From contig NZ_BOMH01000046.1 of NCBI RefSeq assembly GCF_016862095.1, positions 1 through 42,934 of the forward strand: 42,934 nt of DNA, given 5' to 3'. The notes under the pieces are model-generated. The model had not been told where the DNA came from. It saw only the letters and a list, made by a program, of their open reading frames with translations, and searched no databases. Origin of the DNA: Actinoplanes cyaneus. Lineage in GTDB: Bacteria; Actinomycetota; Actinomycetes; Mycobacteriales; Micromonosporaceae. Shown here piece by piece: positions 1-7,423 of the stretch; position 1 is the stretch's first letter, and every line of letters starts with the position of its first letter. The position numbers and the translations under genes were made by a program.

Positions 1-418
1 CGCCGCGGGCCGTTACCGCCACCAGCGCGACCAGCACCCGGCGCCGCACGACCCGAACTTCACCGGCGTGGGGCGCATGCTCACCGGCGCGGACGGGACG
101 TACCGCTTCCAGACGATCAAGCCGGGGCCGTACCCGTGGCGCAACCACCTCAACGCGTGGCGTCCCGCGCACATCCACTTCTCGATCTTCGGGACCGATT
201 TCACCCAGCGCGTGGTGACCCAGATGTACTTCCCGGGCGACCCGCTCTTCCCGTACGACCCGATCTACCAGTCGATCACCGACCCGAAGTCCCGGGAGCT
301 GCTGATCGCGCAGTACGACCACGACCTCACCACCCCGGAGTGGAACACCGGATACCGTTGGGACATCGTGCTCACCGGCACCCACCGCACTCCGCTCGAC
401 ACGGAGGACAACGCATGA
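1..418 (+). CDS. pcaH: Protocatechuate 3,4-dioxygenase beta subunit (5' end outside window)
   Basis: This subunit carries the non-haem Fe(III) of the enzyme that opens protocatechuate between its two hydroxyls to 3-carboxy-cis,cis-muconate. The gene is open from base 2 with no start in the window. About 138 residues are visible of a family length near 240, so roughly 100 N-terminal residues are missing. The iron ligands known from the Pseudomonas enzyme are recognisable: Tyr in GRYRH close to the window edge, Tyr in GPYPW, and both His in AHIHF. The C-terminal sheet (QMYFPGDPLF, YRWDIVLTG) is also typical. It is followed by pcaG, pcaB and pcaL in the order usual for actinobacteria, so pcaI, pcaJ and pcaF may lie upstream. 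A GGAGG at 403-407 inside its last codons serves the next reading frame. Confidence 0.95.
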   Translation, partial: AAGRYRHQRDQHPAPHDPNFTGVGRMLTGADGTYRFQTIKPGPYPWRNHLNAWRPAHIHFSIFGTDFTQRVVTQMYFPGDPLFPYDPIYQSITDPKSRELLIAQYDHDLTTPEWNTGYRWDIVLTGTHRTPLDTEDNA

Positions 419-468
419 GCGACCGGAGCGAGTTCTCGATGGAGCGCGGAATAGGGGAGTCGGCATGA
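415..468 (+). CDS. 17-codon micro-ORF bridging pcaH and pcaG
   Basis: The ATG at 415 overlaps the pcaH stop as ATGA and has a GGAGG seven bases upstream (403-407). The frame encodes MSDRSEFSMERGIGESA and stops at 466-468, where its TGA again forms ATGA with the pcaG start. It therefore spans the 46-base gap exactly, with four-base overlaps at both ends. I recognise no protein family. A reasonable inference is that ribosomes leaving pcaH translate it and pass on to pcaG, keeping the two dioxygenase subunits balanced. It could also be chance, because pcaG has its own GGGGAG at 454-459. Confidence 0.35.
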   Translation: MSDRSEFSMERGIGESA

Positions 469-1028
469 GCGCCGTGCCCGGGCAGACCGTCGGCCCCTTC
501 TTCCACCTGGGTCTCGAATACCCGCAGATGAACGAGCTGGTCCCGCCGGGGAACCCGCGCGCGATCCGCCTGCACGGCCGCGTCACCGACGGCGCCGGCG
601 CCCCCGTCCCGGACGCGGTGATCGAGATCTGGCAGGCCGACCCGCAGGGCCACATCGTGCGGCAGCCCGGCTCGCTGCGCCGCGACGGCTGGACGTTCAC
701 CGGCTGGGGCCGCGCCGCGACCGACCCGGACGGCCTCTACTCGTTCGCCACCGTCGAGCCCGGCCGGACCACCCCGGAACGTCCCGCGTTCTTCGCCGTG
801 ACCGTTTTCGCCCGTGGTCTGCTCGACCGGCTCTTCACCCGCGCCTACCTGCCCGGCGACGCCGAGTCGTTCGCCGCCGACCCACTGCTGGCGGCCCTCG
901 AACCGGAGCGCCGCGACACGCTGATCACCAGGCGCGTCGACCAGGGCCTGGTCTTCGACATCCACCTGCAGGGCCCGGCCGAGACGGTGTTCCTCACCTA
1001 CCCCCGCCTGCGGGACGCCTGGGCATGA
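465..1028 (+). CDS. pcaG: Protocatechuate 3,4-dioxygenase alpha subunit
   Basis: This is the 187-residue partner of PcaH; together they form the intradiol ring-cleavage enzyme of the beta-ketoadipate pathway. The N terminus carries the family pattern QTVGPFFHLGLEY at about residues 7-19. An intradiol dioxygenase beta-sandwich follows (VIEIWQADPQG, then GWGRAATDPDGLYSF), and the end has the usual form VFDIHLQG..TVFL. The length is close to the family's roughly 190-200 residues. The alpha subunit is expected to lack the complete set of iron ligands, which come from beta. The ATG start at 465 has GGGGAG five bases upstream and overlaps the micro-ORF stop. No terminator is visible before pcaB, 184 bases on. 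Confidence 0.95.
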   Translation: MSAVPGQTVGPFFHLGLEYPQMNELVPPGNPRAIRLHGRVTDGAGAPVPDAVIEIWQADPQGHIVRQPGSLRRDGWTFTGWGRAATDPDGLYSFATVEPGRTTPERPAFFAVTVFARGLLDRLFTRAYLPGDAESFAADPLLAALEPERRDTLITRRVDQGLVFDIHLQGPAETVFLTYPRLRDAWA

Positions 1029-1212
1029 TCGTCACTCCACGATCCACCGGACAACGACCCACAGGGCAACCCACACGATCCACCCGGCAACCCGCACGGC
1101 CCACCCACCCTGGGGGAGGTCCCGCTGATCAGTATGGCGGGAATCGCCGAGATCCCGCGGGTGCCCTGTGGACAACCCGTCAGTGTGGAGAACCAGCCTC
1201 CCGGCGTACGCC

Positions 1213-2415
1213 GTGAGCGACCTCCTGTGGCCCGGCGACCATCGCGCCGGTGACCTGTTCAGCGACGCGGCCGTGGTGGCGGCCATGGTCCGCGTCGAGC
1301 ACGCGTGGCTCACCGCGCTCGCCGAGCACAAGATCGCCGACCTCACCGTGCCGGACCTGACCGGCCTGGTCGCGCCGGAGGACCTGCCGCAACTGGCGAT
1401 CGACGGCGAGTCCGGCGGCAACCCGCTGATCCCGCTGCTCAAGCTGCTGCGGGCGCGCCTGCGTGGCCGCAACACCGCCGCCGCGGGCTGGCTGCACAAG
1501 GGTCTGACCAGCCAGGACGTGATCGACACGGCGATCGTCCTGTGCCTGCGTGACGCGCACGACCGGATCCGGGCCGGTCTGCGCTCCCAGGTCGGCTCGC
1601 TCTCCCGGCTCGCGGACGAGCACCGCGAGACCCGGATGGCCGGCCGCACGCTGACCCAGCACGCCATCCCGATCATGTTCGGGCTGAAGGCGGCCGGCTG
1701 GCTCACCGGCGTCCTCGACGCGCGCGACCAGCTCGCCGCCGTGACGTTCCCGATCCAGGTCGGGGGAGCGGCCGGCAGCCTGGCCGCTCCGGCGGCGCTC
1801 GCCGGTGGCCCGGGCCGGGCCCGCGAGCTGGTCGCGACCACCGCCGGGCAGCTGGGGCTGCCGTCCCGGGAGCCGTGGCACACCAGCCGCGCGCCGGTGA
1901 CCCGGATCGCCGACGCGTTCGTGACCTGCACCGACGCGTGGGGCAGGATCGCCAACGACGTGCTGGTCGGCTCCCGGCCGGAGGTGCACGAGCTGATCGA
2001 GGGCGCGGCCGAGGGCAAGGGCGGCTCGTCCGCGATGCCGAACAAGCAGAACCCGGTCCACGCCGTCCTGATCAAGCGCGCCGCGCTGGCCGGCCCACCA
2101 CTGGCCGCTCTGGTCCACGCGGGGGCGGCCGCCGCCGTCGATGAGCGCCCGGACGGCGGCTGGCACGTGGAGTGGGCCACCCTGCGGACCCTGGCCCGCC
2201 GCACGGTCGTGGCCGGGGCGCAGACCGCCGAGCTGCTCGCCGGGTTACGCGTGGACACCGGCAAGATGCTGGCCACGCTGCACGACGCCCGCCCGGACAT
2301 CGACGCCGAACAGCAGTCGATCACGCCCGGCGTCGCCCCCGGCCACCCCTATCCCGGGGCGACCGAGGAGATCATCGACGCGGTGCTGGCGCGTGCCGCG
2401 GCGGGGCCGGGCTGA
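1213..2415 (+). CDS. pcaB: 3-carboxy-cis,cis-muconate cycloisomerase
   Basis: This fumarase/aspartase-superfamily enzyme lactonises 3-carboxymuconate to 4-carboxymuconolactone, the step after PcaHG. The signature loop GGSSAMPNKQNPV is present at about residues 275-287, and the conserved region LTSQDVIDTA lies near residue 100. At 400 residues it is shorter than the roughly 450-residue proteobacterial enzyme. I chose GTG at 1213 (MSDLLWPGDHRAG...) because homology appears to begin there. An in-frame GTG at 1168 would add 15 residues, and neither has a strong ribosome-binding site. The 184 bases before it show nothing beyond low-complexity ACCC/CCGG runs and a GGGGGAGGT at 1112-1120 not matched to this frame. 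Confidence 0.93.
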   Translation: MSDLLWPGDHRAGDLFSDAAVVAAMVRVEHAWLTALAEHKIADLTVPDLTGLVAPEDLPQLAIDGESGGNPLIPLLKLLRARLRGRNTAAAGWLHKGLTSQDVIDTAIVLCLRDAHDRIRAGLRSQVGSLSRLADEHRETRMAGRTLTQHAIPIMFGLKAAGWLTGVLDARDQLAAVTFPIQVGGAAGSLAAPAALAGGPGRARELVATTAGQLGLPSREPWHTSRAPVTRIADAFVTCTDAWGRIANDVLVGSRPEVHELIEGAAEGKGGSSAMPNKQNPVHAVLIKRAALAGPPLAALVHAGAAAAVDERPDGGWHVEWATLRTLARRTVVAGAQTAELLAGLRVDTGKMLATLHDARPDIDAEQQSITPGVAPGHPYPGATEEIIDAVLARAAAGPG

Positions 2416-2451
2416 CGCCGTACCGCATCGGGACCCTGATCTTGACCTTGC

Positions 2452-2487
2452 CTGAAGGGACAGTCTTGTCTGAAAGGACAGTCTTGC
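2452..2487 (+). repeat. 18-bp tandem duplication of the pcaL ribosome-binding site and start
   Basis: Two 18-base units, 2452-2469 and 2470-2487, differ at two positions. Each contains a purine-rich Shine-Dalgarno-like stretch (GAAGGGA, then GAAAGGA) followed 5-6 bases later by TTG. As 18 is a multiple of three, both TTG codons (2466 and 2484) are in the pcaL frame, so two starts six codons apart are possible. Confidence 0.75.
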
Positions 2488-3596
2488 TGACCGCGACCGT
2501 CTTCACCGACGCCCCCGACCGACCGCTGCTGCTGCTCGGAACGTCCGTCGGCACCTCGGCGGAGAGCCTGTGGGCGCGCTGCGCGTCCCGGCTCTACGGC
2601 CGCTACCACGTGGTCGGCTTCGACCTGCCCGGGCACGGCCGCAGCGCTCCGGCGCCCGGCCCGTTCACCGTCGCCGACCTGGCCCGGGAGGTCGTCGCGC
2701 TCGCCGACCGGCTGCGCCCCGGCGAACGCTTCCTCTACGCCGGTGACTCGATCGGCGGCGCGATCGGCCTGCAGGTGCTGCTCGACGCGCCCGACCGGAT
2801 CGCCGCCGCGGCCCTGCTCTGCACCGGCGCCAAGATCGGTGAGGCGGCGGCGTGGGCCGAACGCGCCGCGCTGGTCCGCGCCGAGGGCACCGACGCGGTG
2901 GTCGCCGGTTCGATCGAGCGCTGGTTCAACCCGGACTTCCCGCCGCCCGACCGGGAACCCCTGCTCGACGCCCTGCGCGCCACCGACGACGAAAGCTACG
3001 CGCGCTGCTGCGAGGCTCTCGCCGATTTCGACGTACGCGACAGGTTGCCGGAAATCGCCACGCCGGTGCTCGCCGTCGCCGGTGGCCAGGACAAACCCAC
3101 CCCGCCCGCCGGTCTGGAGCTGATCGTGGCAAGCGTGCTGAACGGCCGTCTCGTGGTCCTCGACAGTGTCGCCCACCTGGCCCCGGCCGAGTCCCCAGAG
3201 GTCGTCGCGTTCCTGCTCGACCAGCATTTCGACGAGTCCCGCGCGGCCGGGATCGCTGTCCGCCGCGAGGTGCTCGGCCCCGCGCACGTCGACCGCGCCA
3301 CCGCCGCGACCACCCCGTTCACCAGGGACTTCCAGGATCTGATCACCCGGTACGCGTGGGGCGACATCTGGACCCGCCCCGGTCTGGACCGCCGCAGCCG
3401 GTCGATGGTGACGCTGACCGCGCTCGTCGCTCTCGGGCACCACGAGGAACTGGCGATGCACGTGCGGGCCGCCCGCACCAACGGCCTGACCGTCGACGAG
3501 ATCAAGGAGGTCCTGCTCCAGACGGCCATCTATTGCGGCGTCCCCGCCGCGAACACCGCGTTCCGCATCGCCCAGCAGGTCCTCGACGACCTCTGA
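2484..3596 (+). CDS. pcaL: Bifunctional 3-oxoadipate enol-lactonase / 4-carboxymuconolactone decarboxylase
   Basis: This fusion performs the next two steps: decarboxylation of 4-carboxymuconolactone and hydrolysis of the enol-lactone to beta-ketoadipate. Residues about 15-255 form an alpha/beta hydrolase with nucleophile Ser89 in GDSIGGA; the elbow has Asp where many relatives have Leu. Residues about 275-370 are the decarboxylase domain (DLITRYAWGDIW, SRSMVTLTALVALGHHEELAMHV). The 370-residue length fits actinobacterial PcaL. It starts 68 bases after pcaB at a TTG. TTG 2466 is an equally good start because of the duplicated start module. No regulator follows directly; the next gene is convergent. 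Confidence 0.93.
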   Translation: MLTATVFTDAPDRPLLLLGTSVGTSAESLWARCASRLYGRYHVVGFDLPGHGRSAPAPGPFTVADLAREVVALADRLRPGERFLYAGDSIGGAIGLQVLLDAPDRIAAAALLCTGAKIGEAAAWAERAALVRAEGTDAVVAGSIERWFNPDFPPPDREPLLDALRATDDESYARCCEALADFDVRDRLPEIATPVLAVAGGQDKPTPPAGLELIVASVLNGRLVVLDSVAHLAPAESPEVVAFLLDQHFDESRAAGIAVRREVLGPAHVDRATAATTPFTRDFQDLITRYAWGDIWTRPGLDRRSRSMVTLTALVALGHHEELAMHVRAARTNGLTVDEIKEVLLQTAIYCGVPAANTAFRIAQQVLDDL

Positions 3597-3656
3597 TTCC
3601 GCAGTCGCAGCCCGTCTCCGTCGCGGGCCCAGCTGCGGCCGCCGCTCGCGGTTCTG

Positions 3657-3705
3657 CTGGTTCTCACGGTGCTTGTCCGGCCCGAACAACCACCGTGAGA
3701 ACCAG
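3657..3705. repeat. REP-like hairpin between convergent genes (15-bp perfect arms)
   Basis: Arms 3657-3671 and 3691-3705 are perfect inverted complements (CTGGTTCTCACGGTG) around a 19-base loop. It lies between pcaL and the convergent DUF3159 gene and could end transcription both ways, though no T-run follows. The arm motif resembles the hairpins at 9619-9724 and 17443-17629. Confidence 0.8.
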
Positions 3706-3771
3706 GCGGTGTTTCGCAGTGCGGCCGGGGCACTGACCTTCCCTGCGACCGGGATCGCGGGGCGTCGGGCG

Positions 3772-4452
3772 TCAGGCGGGCTGGTCGGCGGCGTCGTTGG
3801 CGGGGCCCGACGGCCGCGGTTCGTCGATCACCGGGTGACGCGGGCCGGGGTGGCCGGCCGGCAGGGCCCGTTGGATGACCCACCAGCTGACCGCGAGGCA
3901 GGCGGCGACCAGCGGCCAGCTCAGCACGATCCGGGCCACGGCCAGCGCGCCGGTCTGCCCAGCGGCGTAGAGCGGCAGGAACACCGCGACCCGGATGACG
4001 TACTGCAGGACCCACACCCAGCTCGCCCGGGAGTAGGCCCGGAGCAGGTCCGGGTCGCGGCGCCAGCGGGTCTTCTGGCCGAGGACCGCGCCGACCACGA
4101 CGCCCAGCAGCGGCCAGCGGATCACGATGCTGATCGTCCAGACCAGGACGCTCGCGCCGTTGCTGAGCAGCTGGAGCAGGAAGAAGTTCTCCGCCTTGCC
4201 GGTGCGCAGCGCGACGAGCGCGGCGACGCAGACGCCGAGCAGGCCGAAGAGGACGGCGCGAGGCTTGTCGCCGCGGCGCAGGCGCCAGAAGACGACGCCG
4301 AGCGCGCAGATCAGCGCTCCGGCCGTGCCCGCCCAGATGGAGTGGAACACCAGCCAGCCGATCAGGAAGCCGACGGCCGGCCACGACGCGTCGATGGCGG
4401 CGCGCCGCCCGTTGAGCAATTCTGCCAGCGACTCCGGCTGCGCCATCTCCAC
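3772..4452 (-). CDS. DUF3159 family membrane protein
   Basis: This 226-residue multi-pass membrane protein of unknown function belongs to a family common in actinobacteria. Five to six hydrophobic segments are visible, for example VGFLIGWLVFHSIWAG, ALICALGVVFW, AVLFGLLGVCVAALVAL and PLVAACLAVSWWVIQRALP. Family-typical patterns between them include LRRGDKPRAV, GKAENFFL and RWRRDPDLLRAYSRASW. The N terminus is cytosolic by the positive-inside rule, and the Pro-rich tail is hydrophilic. The start ATG at 4452 follows a promoter region containing two adjacent dyads (4465-4498). It is convergent with pcaL, and I see no functional link to its neighbours. Confidence 0.9.
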   Translation of the reverse strand: MEMAQPESLAELLNGRRAAIDASWPAVGFLIGWLVFHSIWAGTAGALICALGVVFWRLRRGDKPRAVLFGLLGVCVAALVALRTGKAENFFLLQLLSNGASVLVWTISIVIRWPLLGVVVGAVLGQKTRWRRDPDLLRAYSRASWVWVLQYVIRVAVFLPLYAAGQTGALAVARIVLSWPLVAACLAVSWWVIQRALPAGHPGPRHPVIDEPRPSGPANDAADQPA

Positions 4453-4464
4453 CCGCCCGTTCTC

Positions 4465-4498
4465 GGTTAGGGCAGCCTAACCCTGCCCGTCAGGCAGG
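4465..4498. promoter_or_regulatory. Two abutting dyads before the DUF3159 gene
   Basis: GGTTAGG-GCAG-CCTAACC (4465-4482) is immediately followed by CCTGCC-CGTCA-GGCAGG (4482-4498). They lie 13-46 bases upstream of the minus-strand start at 4452 and just past the end of the GGDEF-EAL gene. The second could be the terminator of that gene and the first an operator. The TTAGG/CCTAA half-sites recall DtxR/IdeR iron boxes, but the spacing is not that of the 19-bp consensus. Confidence 0.45.
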
Positions 4499-4538
4499 TC
4501 GACGTGGCCCGCCGGAAACGTCGCGACGGTCACCGAGT

Positions 4539-5846
4539 TCAGGCCGCCCGTTCGGCGGCTCCGTGCCGGAAAGCGGCGGCCGGAGGAGCCAGGTGGTATC
4601 CCTGCCCCAGGCGATATCCGATCTCGTGCAGCCGCCGCGCCTGCTCCGCGGTCTCCACCCCTTTGGCGATGGCATCGATTCCGAGGTCGGCGGCCAGCCG
4701 CGCGATCGTCCGGGCCACCGCGGTGTGCCGGCCGTTCTCGGTCACCCGCTCGGTGAAGACCGGGTGCACCTTGACGGCCGCCACCGGAACCTCGGCCAGC
4801 AGTGCCAGCGGCGCCCGCCCGGCACCGAAGTCGTCCAGCGCGATCCGGACGCCGAGGCCGGCGACGCGGTGCAGGGTGGCCAGTGCGGTGGTGTCGTCCA
4901 TCGCCGCTTCGATCACCTCGATGACCAGCCGGTCCGGCGCGAGTCCGGAGGTGGAGAGCGCGGCGGCCACCCGGTCGGCGAAGCGGGGCTCCCGCAACTC
5001 GTGCGCCGACACGTTGACGTAGGTGAGCGGCGCCTGCCCGCCGTAGCGGCACGCTGTCTCCAGCACCCACGCGCCCAGCGGCACGATCAGCCCGCTGCGC
5101 GCCGCAATCGGCAGGAACTCCGCGGGTGGCAGCGCGCCGCGTTCCGGGTCGGTCCAGCGGACCAGCGCTTCCACGCCGGTCGTGACGCCGTCGTCGAGCC
5201 GGGCGACCGGTTGGTAGTGCAGCGACAGCCGGCCTTCGTCCAGGGCGTGGCGCAGCGCGGTGAGGGTGGCGCCGTGGTCGATCACCCGGGTCCGCATCCC
5301 GGGCCGGTGGTGGACGCAGCGGCTCTTGCCGCCGTCCTTCGCCTCGTACAGCGCGATGTCGGCGTGCCGGAGCAGGTCCTCGCCGGATTCGCCGGCCTGC
5401 CGCCGGGCCACGCCGATGCTGGCGCGCGGTGTCAGCTGATGGCCCGCCACGTCGACGGGCGTGGTCAGCGCGGCCGTGATCCGCCGGGCGGTCCGTTCGT
5501 GGTCGTCGCCGTCGCTCAGGAGCACCGCGAACTCGTCCCCGCCGAGCCTGGCGACGAGACCGCCGGCGGGCAGCGCCTCCCGGAGCACCCGGGCCACGGC
5601 GATCAGGAAGTGGTCGCCGACGTCGTGCCCGAGGCTGTCGTTGATGCCCTTGAAGTCGTCGAGGTCGATGAGCAGCACCGCGGCGGCGTCGTCCAGCCGC
5701 CGGGTGAACAGCGCCCGGTTGGCCACGCCGGTGAGCGGGTCGGCGTCGGCCAGGTCCCGGAGGCGCCGTTCGAGGGTGCGCCGCTCGGTGATGTCGAGCA
5801 TCGCCCCGGACAACCCGGTCACGGTGCCCTGGTCGTCGGTGAGCAC
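4539..5846 (-). CDS. GGDEF-EAL protein (c-di-GMP turnover), 5' truncated or frameshifted
   Basis: From GTG 5846 the product has 435 residues: the last strands of a PAS/PAC domain (about 1-22), GGDEF (about 33-175) and EAL (about 190-430). The synthase motif is intact (RLGGDEF, 100-106), but the RxxD inhibitory site before it is absent. In the EAL domain, EAL (226-228), Asn278, DDFG (338-341) and Lys359 are present. The usual AEGVET motif reads AKGVET (Lys395 for Glu), so phosphodiesterase activity is doubtful. The open frame starts in mid-PAS. A separate 29-codon start region lies just upstream in another frame, so the gene looks internally deleted and frameshifted. A CebR-type box and a hairpin lie upstream of its former start at 5937. 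Confidence 0.85.
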   Translation of the reverse strand: MLTDDQGTVTGLSGAMLDITERRTLERRLRDLADADPLTGVANRALFTRRLDDAAAVLLIDLDDFKGINDSLGHDVGDHFLIAVARVLREALPAGGLVARLGGDEFAVLLSDGDDHERTARRITAALTTPVDVAGHQLTPRASIGVARRQAGESGEDLLRHADIALYEAKDGGKSRCVHHRPGMRTRVIDHGATLTALRHALDEGRLSLHYQPVARLDDGVTTGVEALVRWTDPERGALPPAEFLPIAARSGLIVPLGAWVLETACRYGGQAPLTYVNVSAHELREPRFADRVAAALSTSGLAPDRLVIEVIEAAMDDTTALATLHRVAGLGVRIALDDFGAGRAPLALLAEVPVAAVKVHPVFTERVTENGRHTAVARTIARLAADLGIDAIAKGVETAEQARRLHEIGYRLGQGYHLAPPAAAFRHGAAERAA

Positions 5847-5849
5847 GGT

Positions 5850-5937
5850 ATCCGGACGCGCGCAGCTCGTCCAGCGCGGCCAGGGCCGTGTGGAGGTCGC
5901 CGGCGGGTCCGATCGTGGGCTTCATCAAGCTGTCCAT
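5850..5937 (-). pseudogene. Orphaned 5' end of the GGDEF-EAL gene
   Basis: ATG at 5937 opens a frame MDSLMKPTIGPAGDLHTALA... with a helix (ALAALDELRAS) of the kind that precedes PAS domains. After about 30 codons its coding character is lost at GGATACCGTG, and PAC-like coding resumes in the next frame at 5846. The PAS core, usually about 80-100 residues, is missing. This is best read as a deletion plus frameshift joining two parts of one gene. A sequencing error could explain the frame but not the missing PAS core. Confidence 0.5.
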
Positions 5938-5971
5938 CGGCCGGTGGGCAGCGGGTCTGAGGAATGGGGAA

Positions 5972-6003
5972 CGGGGAAGGAGGTGGGGCTGCCTCCTTCC
6001 CCG
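5972..6003. terminator. 12-bp perfect hairpin
   Basis: CGGGGAAGGAGG (5972-5983) pairs perfectly with 5992-6003 over an 8-base loop. It lies downstream of the minus-strand LPMO gene and 35 bases before the old GGDEF-EAL start, so it probably ends LPMO transcription. No U-tract follows. Confidence 0.5.
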
Positions 6004-6078
6004 TCATGGTGCGACAGCACTGCGTGCGTGCACGCGGGGGATGAGCTGCGCCTCCGTTCGGTCAAGGCGGGGGATCAC

Positions 6079-6092
6079 TGGGAGCGCTCCCA
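6079..6092. promoter_or_regulatory. CebR-type operator (TGGGAGCGCTCCCA)
   Basis: This is a perfect 14-bp palindrome identical to the known Streptomyces CebR (cellobiose/cello-oligosaccharide repressor) box. It lies 43 bases past the LPMO stop and about 140 bases upstream of the old start of the minus-strand GGDEF-EAL gene. It is not in front of the LPMO gene. No cebR gene is in the window, so the regulator identity is from the motif alone. Confidence 0.7.
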
Positions 6093-6134
6093 GTTAACCG
6101 AACTGTAGCAATTGTTGCCAGCCGGGGCGAGGGG

Positions 6135-7223
6135 TCAGACCGCGGAACACGTGACGGTGGGAGTGGCCGGTGCGCCCGCCGCGACGAAACCGAAGCTCGT
6201 CGACCCTCCGGCCGGCAGTGTCCCGTTGTACGCCGCGTTCGTCGCCTGGATCTGGTTCCCGCTGGCCAGCACTGTCGCGTTCCACGACTGCTGCACCGTC
6301 TGCGCCCCGCCGTAGGTGAGCGTGACCGCCCACCCCTTGACGGCCGCGTTGCCGGCCGTGACGTTCACGGTCGCCTGGTAGGCACCGGACCACTGCGAGG
6401 CCACGGAGACGGTCGCGGCGCACGCCCCGGTCGCGGGCGAGGTGGAGGTCGACGGCGAGGTGGAGGCCGACGGCGAGGTCGACGGCGACGTGGAGGCCGA
6501 CGCCGAGGTGGACGGGCTCGGCGAGGAGCCGCCGCCGCCGAAGTTCACGTCACTGCAGAAGTAGTACGACTGGTCCAGGTGGCTGGCCTGCCAGATCGTG
6601 TAGACCATGGCCCGCCCGGTGCGCCCGGCCGCGCTCACCGGGATGTCCATCTGCACCCCGTTGCTGAGCTGCTGGGTCCACTGCGCCGCGGGCGTGTTCG
6701 GCACCTCCTTGACCAGGTCCAGGTCGGACCATTTGAGTGCCTGGGTGACCGGGTTGTAGGACGGCTTGGAGACGTACACCCGGATGTAGTCGGCGCCGTG
6801 CCGGGCCCCGTCGAAGAGGTTCAGCGTGAACGAGTTGGCCAGGTTGGTGGCCTTCCAGTCGCCGATCGTGTCCATCGCGGCGTACCGCCCGTTCTGGGTC
6901 TTCCCGGCGCTGCACAGCTGACCGTCCGGGATGGCGGCCTGGTGGTTCCCGGCCACCCCCTCGCGGAAGAGGCCGTTCCAGTTCCACATCGCCTGCGGAT
7001 CCGCCTGCCACGCCTGGTAGCACATCGGGTCCTGGGTGGCCATCTCGGGCGCCTGGAACTTGTCGCCCCAGCGCTCGAAACACCCGTAGTTGCGCGAGGC
7101 GGGACTGAGGACGTTGCCGTGCGCCGCGGCGGGGGAGCTCGGCGTTGCGATCACGACGAGGGCCGCGACGAGGGCGGCGATCACGGCAGAGAGCAGAAAT
7201 CTTGCGCGTACGACGTTGTGCAT
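6135..7223 (-). CDS. Secreted AA10 lytic polysaccharide monooxygenase with CBM2
   Basis: This copper enzyme oxidatively cleaves chitin or cellulose outside the cell. Residues 1-34 are a signal peptide ending SPAAA, so the mature protein starts at His35 (HGNVLSPASRNYGC), which provides the N-terminal arm of the histidine brace. The second His is in GVAGNHQAA, near residue 93. The AA10 domain ends at about residue 230 (SYYFCSDVNF). It is followed by a Ser/Thr/Pro linker with repeated TSPS/TSAS and a family 2 carbohydrate-binding module of about 95 residues (SQWSGAYQATVNVTAG, KGWAVTLTY, QSWNATV). Substrate and regioselectivity cannot be told from this view; CBM2 suggests cellulose or chitin. AGGAG lies about 10 bases before the ATG. 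Confidence 0.95.
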   Translation of the reverse strand: MHNVVRARFLLSAVIAALVAALVVIATPSSPAAAHGNVLSPASRNYGCFERWGDKFQAPEMATQDPMCYQAWQADPQAMWNWNGLFREGVAGNHQAAIPDGQLCSAGKTQNGRYAAMDTIGDWKATNLANSFTLNLFDGARHGADYIRVYVSKPSYNPVTQALKWSDLDLVKEVPNTPAAQWTQQLSNGVQMDIPVSAAGRTGRAMVYTIWQASHLDQSYYFCSDVNFGGGGSSPSPSTSASASTSPSTSPSASTSPSTSTSPATGACAATVSVASQWSGAYQATVNVTAGNAAVKGWAVTLTYGGAQTVQQSWNATVLASGNQIQATNAAYNGTLPAGGSTSFGFVAAGAPATPTVTCSAV

Positions 7224-7423
7224 GTGAAGTCAGCACTCCTGAGCACAGGGCCGTTGCCCGTGGCGACGGCCGCCGGTGAGGACGGCGGGAGCTGCCCAGG
7301 CTCCCGGGGTGCCGCGCGTGCTCGCGGCAGTGCTGTCCGCCAAGAGTGCCGAATTGATCGAGTCAAGTCAATGCCGGGGAAATTCGGATGCCCCGCCCGC
7401 CCGTACGCCAATAGGTTGTCGGA

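Noticed and set aside
372..965. 197-codon minus-strand ORF over pcaG, and similar long ORFs opposite most genes
   Set aside because: High-GC shadow frames; the plus-strand products have clear domains and the shadows are low-complexity Arg/Gly/Ala sequence.
1025..1216. 63-codon ORF between pcaG and pcaB
   Set aside because: Low-complexity Thr/Pro/Arg product in the intergenic region with no ribosome-binding site.
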